A stretch of 47,232 nucleotides of DNA from Bacteroidota bacterium (lineage in GTDB: Bacteria > Bacteroidota > Bacteroidia > Flavobacteriales > Crocinitomicaceae): positions 1 through 47,232 of the forward strand of contig JAKQEZ010000586.1 of NCBI GenBank assembly GCA_029558435.1. Direction: 5' to 3'. The position numbers and the translations under genes were made by a program. The notes under the pieces were generated by a model. The model did not search any database. It had not been told where the DNA came from and saw only the letters and a program-made list of their open reading frames with translations. Below are positions 45,289-47,232 of the stretch, in pieces (position 1 is the first letter of the stretch; every line of letters starts with the position of its first letter).

Positions 45289-46242
45289 ATGAGTAAAACA
45301 AACTACAAAAAAGCTCCACTCACTGTTGCTGACCAAATAGCTTTGTTGGAGGGAAGAAATTTAACTATTGAAGATAAAACAAAAGCCGCGGCGTATCTGA
45401 ATGCAATAAGCTATTATCGTTTAAGTGCTTACTTTTTACCTTATCAACAAATTAAAGATGAATTTAATGCAGGTGTTACCTTTAAACAAATTATCAATAC
45501 ATATTCATTTGATAGAGCATTAAGATTATTAGTTTTTGACTGTATTGAGCGCATAGAGGTTGCTATCCGAACGCAGTTAGTTTACATAATGTCAACCAAA
45601 TACAATGACTCTCATTGGCAAGACAATCAATCTCATTTTATTACACCTTATTACAATAAAATTGGAAACGTTGTTGATCCTTATTCTGACTTTCAAGCAT
45701 TGATATCAAAAGCAAAAACATCCAAAACTCCAGAAGTATTTATAAAACATTACGTAGACAATTACAACAATCCATCAAATCCACCTGCTTGGATGTGTTT
45801 TGAATTGTTAACCATTGGAGAATTATCACACATATACAGAGGACTTAGAAACAAAGCTGATAAAAAACAAATTGCTGATTTTTTTGGAGTTCATCACACT
45901 GTTTTCGAATCATGGCTACATAGTATTACCTATGTGCGCAACATCTGTGCACATCATGCCCGATTATGGAACAAAGATTTGGCCATTGAGCCAGAAATTT
46001 TGTTAAAACCTCAAGGAAAATGGATTTCTAAACCATTTGAAAACAATAAGCGTATTTTTTATTTTTTGTGCATGTTGAATTATCTTTTACAGCGTATAAA
46101 TACTGGAAACACATTAAAAAACAAATTAGATAGCTTATTTCAAAAATATCCAACAATACCTATACAATTTATGGGAATACCTAGTAAGGGAGGAAATAGC
46201 ACAGAATTAATGGACTGGAAAAACGAAGCATTATGGAATTAA
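45289..46242 (+). CDS. Abi_2 (AbiD/AbiF-type) HEPN protein
   Basis: 317 residues, Abi_2 family. The typical opening (APLTVADQIALLEGRNL), the YLNAISYYRLSAYFLPYQ block (36-53), the RIEVAIRTQL helix (88-97) and the HEPN RNase signature RNICAH (R217, N218, H222) are intact; HEPN domains with Rx4-6H cleave RNA. AbiF-type proteins give phage exclusion by abortive infection and are proposed relatives of the Cas13 HEPN nucleases. Located between hsdM and hsdS, with the candidate small RNA in front. Not truncated. Confidence 0.85.
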   Translation: MSKTNYKKAPLTVADQIALLEGRNLTIEDKTKAAAYLNAISYYRLSAYFLPYQQIKDEFNAGVTFKQIINTYSFDRALRLLVFDCIERIEVAIRTQLVYIMSTKYNDSHWQDNQSHFITPYYNKIGNVVDPYSDFQALISKAKTSKTPEVFIKHYVDNYNNPSNPPAWMCFELLTIGELSHIYRGLRNKADKKQIADFFGVHHTVFESWLHSITYVRNICAHHARLWNKDLAIEPEILLKPQGKWISKPFENNKRIFYFLCMLNYLLQRINTGNTLKNKLDSLFQKYPTIPIQFMGIPSKGGNSTELMDWKNEALWN

Positions 46243-46340
46243 AAAAATACGATAACTACAAAAATTCGGGTATTGAATGGATTGGAAAGATTCCGAGTCA
46301 TTATTTTTATCTGTATAATTGTTTTGGATTGTTTTTTTAA
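46233..46340 (+). pseudogene. hsdS: 5' remnant of hsdS (type I specificity subunit)
   Basis: Frame of 35 codons starting in the last 10 bases of the abi gene (ATGGAATTAA overlap). Residues 1-23 read KKYDNYKNSGIEWIGKIPSH, the standard opening of HsdS proteins; after IPSHY (about 46304) the match ends and a short unrelated tail reaches a stop. The gene is broken off about 50 bases before the transposase start, so the specificity subunit is lost here. Confidence 0.75.
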
Positions 46341-46352
46341 AATTTAAAATTT

Positions 46353-47231
46353 ATGTCCCAAGATAAATTCCAGAATAAATACCGCAACGGTACATTCCGC
46401 GCACAATGGTGGGATTATGGCTGGAATGGTGCCTATTTTGTTACCATCTGTACCCAAGGCAGGGAACATTATTTTGGTGAAATAAAAGATGGTAAAATGA
46501 TTTTATCCCACACAGGGGTTATTGCCCATTTATTGTGGCATGAAATACCCAAACACCACACGCATATTGAATTAGGTGATTTTGTCGTAATGCCCAATCA
46601 TATCCATGGAATTATAATTATTGACAAACCAAATAATGATCGTATTGTCGGGCAATTCGGTCATTTTGAAAACGATGGTGGTTGTTTTGAAAACGGTGGC
46701 GGTTGTTTTGAAAACGATGGTGGTCATTATGAAAACGGTGGCGGTTGTTTTGAAAACGGTGATGGTTGTTTTGATAACGGTGGCGGTTGTTTTGAAAACG
46801 GTGATGGTTGTTTTGATAACGGTGGCGGTTGTTTTGAAAACGATGGTGGTCATTATGAAAACGGTGGCGGTCATTTTGTAGGTGCAGGGCATGCCCTGCA
46901 CCTACAAAATGACCACAATGACCACAATGACCACAATGACCGCAATGACCGCAATGACCGTAATGACCGTAATGACCAAAACGACCAAAATAACCAACAA
47001 TTATCCACCCCTGGTTCACAACGTTTTCAAAACATTGGTAAAAACACAATTTCATCTGTGGTGGGTTCATATAAATCTGCCGTTACCAAATATGCAAATC
47101 GGTTAGAATACCCAAACGGGTGGCAACGTTTGTTTCACGAACACATTATTCGCAACGATGACGAATACCAACGCATTTCGGATTACATCGTCGCAAATCC
47201 CGAAAATTGGGAAAAAGACAAATTTCGATAG
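46353..47231 (+). CDS. RAYT/IS200-like Y1 transposase with repeat-filled insertion
   Basis: 292 residues, of which about 105 at the start and about 75 at the end are the REP-associated tyrosine transposase (Y1, HUH nuclease). HUH motif PNHIHG (H83, H85); candidate catalytic tyrosine Y278 in DYIVANP. Between them, residues 103-214 are low-complexity: ten 7-residue units (GCFENGG-like), then VGAGHALHLQND encoded by a perfect palindrome, then HND/RND/QND repeats. The frame stays open through all of it. This protein processes single-stranded hairpin ends and mobilises REP elements. The insertion separates the two halves of the active site. Confidence 0.82.
   Translation: MSQDKFQNKYRNGTFRAQWWDYGWNGAYFVTICTQGREHYFGEIKDGKMILSHTGVIAHLLWHEIPKHHTHIELGDFVVMPNHIHGIIIIDKPNNDRIVGQFGHFENDGGCFENGGGCFENDGGHYENGGGCFENGDGCFDNGGGCFENGDGCFDNGGGCFENDGGHYENGGGHFVGAGHALHLQNDHNDHNDHNDRNDRNDRNDRNDQNDQNNQQLSTPGSQRFQNIGKNTISSVVGSYKSAVTKYANRLEYPNGWQRLFHEHIIRNDDEYQRISDYIVANPENWEKDKFR
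46659..46868 (+). repeat. Tandem array of ten 21-bp units inside the transposase gene
   Basis: Units of the form GGTTGTTTTGAAAACGGTGG or GGTCATTATGAAAACGGTGG plus one base, encoding GCFENGG, GHYENGG and variants. The order alternates (C, C, H, C, ...), consistent with unequal exchange. The array ends exactly where the palindrome begins. Confidence 0.9.
46869..46914. repeat. Perfect 46-bp palindrome (REP-like) inside the transposase gene
   Basis: Arms of 23 bases, each the exact reverse complement of the other; the core is GTAGGTGCAGGGCATGCCC. Both strands encode the same GHALHLQND peptide. The arm ends GGTCATTTTG and CAAAATGACC match the units of the flanking arrays. It resembles the REP palindromes carried by RAYT elements. 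Confidence 0.92.
46915..46995 (+). repeat. Tandem array of nine 9-bp units inside the transposase gene
   Basis: ACAATGACC x3, GCAATGACC x2, GTAATGACC x2, AAAACGACC and AAAATAACC, encoding HND/RND/QND-type repeats. The unit matches the right end of the palindrome (CAAAATGACC), so the array probably grew from it. Confidence 0.9.
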
Positions 47232-47232
47232 A

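Noticed and set aside
46659..46995. CRISPR-like array
   Set aside because: Units are directly adjacent with no spacers and lie within a coding frame; ordinary tandem repeats.
46572..47070. Long minus-strand frames opposite the transposase
   Set aside because: Produced by the 21-bp and 9-bp arrays and the palindrome, which are open on both strands; no domain.

Overview
The window looks like a chromosomal segment of an uncultured-type or freshwater Bacteroidetes, most likely Flavobacteriales and near Fluviicola/Crocinitomicaceae (inference). The evidence is low G+C, -7 boxes of the form TAnnTTTG in front of many genes with no Shine-Dalgarno sequences, a large FN3 protein with a gliding-motility/T9SS type B C-terminal domain, a TonB receptor with a CarboxypepD_reg-like domain, and a PorT-like outer-membrane barrel.

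Layout. 1-3300 (minus strand): a metal-linked cassette of a secreted HMA protein, a TonB receptor and an HYC_CC_PP-type Cys-rich protein. 3366-5438 (minus): a secreted EEP-family phosphoesterase/nuclease and pdxA. 5540-7644 (plus): rbfA, a LolC/E-like permease and an acyl-CoA thioesterase. A 51-residue membrane protein lies on the minus strand at 7703-7858. 7971-12402 (minus): the nitric oxide reductase operon norC-norB-norQ-norD, with a perfect inverted repeat directly upstream of its likely promoter. 12569-17115 (minus): VIT1/CCC1 metal transporter, TSUP permease, SDR, small secreted protein, PlsC-like acyltransferase. 17253-20528: the 1091-residue T9SS-type secreted protein. 20641-21343: higBA toxin-antitoxin. 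21344-22191: a gene-free cluster of dispersed repeats. 22192-27746 (plus): M3 metallopeptidase, DUF234-type ATPase, free methionine-R-sulfoxide reductase and an Ig-like lipoprotein. 27757-31357 (minus): AlbA_2-domain protein, a frameshifted XRE gene and prolyl oligopeptidase. 31475-34102 (plus): free-standing HMA protein and CopA-type ATPase. 34196-36990 (plus): a pair of SGNH-hydrolase-like proteins. 37007-43296: outer-membrane barrel (minus), AsmA-like protein, Wzz-like and O-antigen-ligase-like proteins.

The right end (43400-47231) is a defence/mobile island. It carries hsdM of a type I restriction-modification system, then a short interval with its own -7 box, pairing arms and a Rho-independent terminator (candidate small RNA of about 120 nt). 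Eleven bases later comes an Abi_2/AbiF-type protein with an intact HEPN RNase motif. The first ~23 codons of hsdS follow and are cut off just before a RAYT/IS200-like Y1 transposase. That transposase carries in its own reading frame ten 21-bp repeats, a perfect 46-bp palindrome and nine 9-bp repeats. The candidate RNA + HEPN Abi pair inside a broken type I locus, and the transposase with a REP-like palindrome in its coding sequence, are the most unusual items here.

How the genes work together: norCBQD removes nitric oxide (no nitrite or nitrous oxide reductase is in view, so detoxification or partial denitrification). The HMA/TonB/HYC_CC_PP cassette and the HMA+CopA pair both point to copper handling. 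Wzz and the ligase belong to surface polysaccharide assembly.
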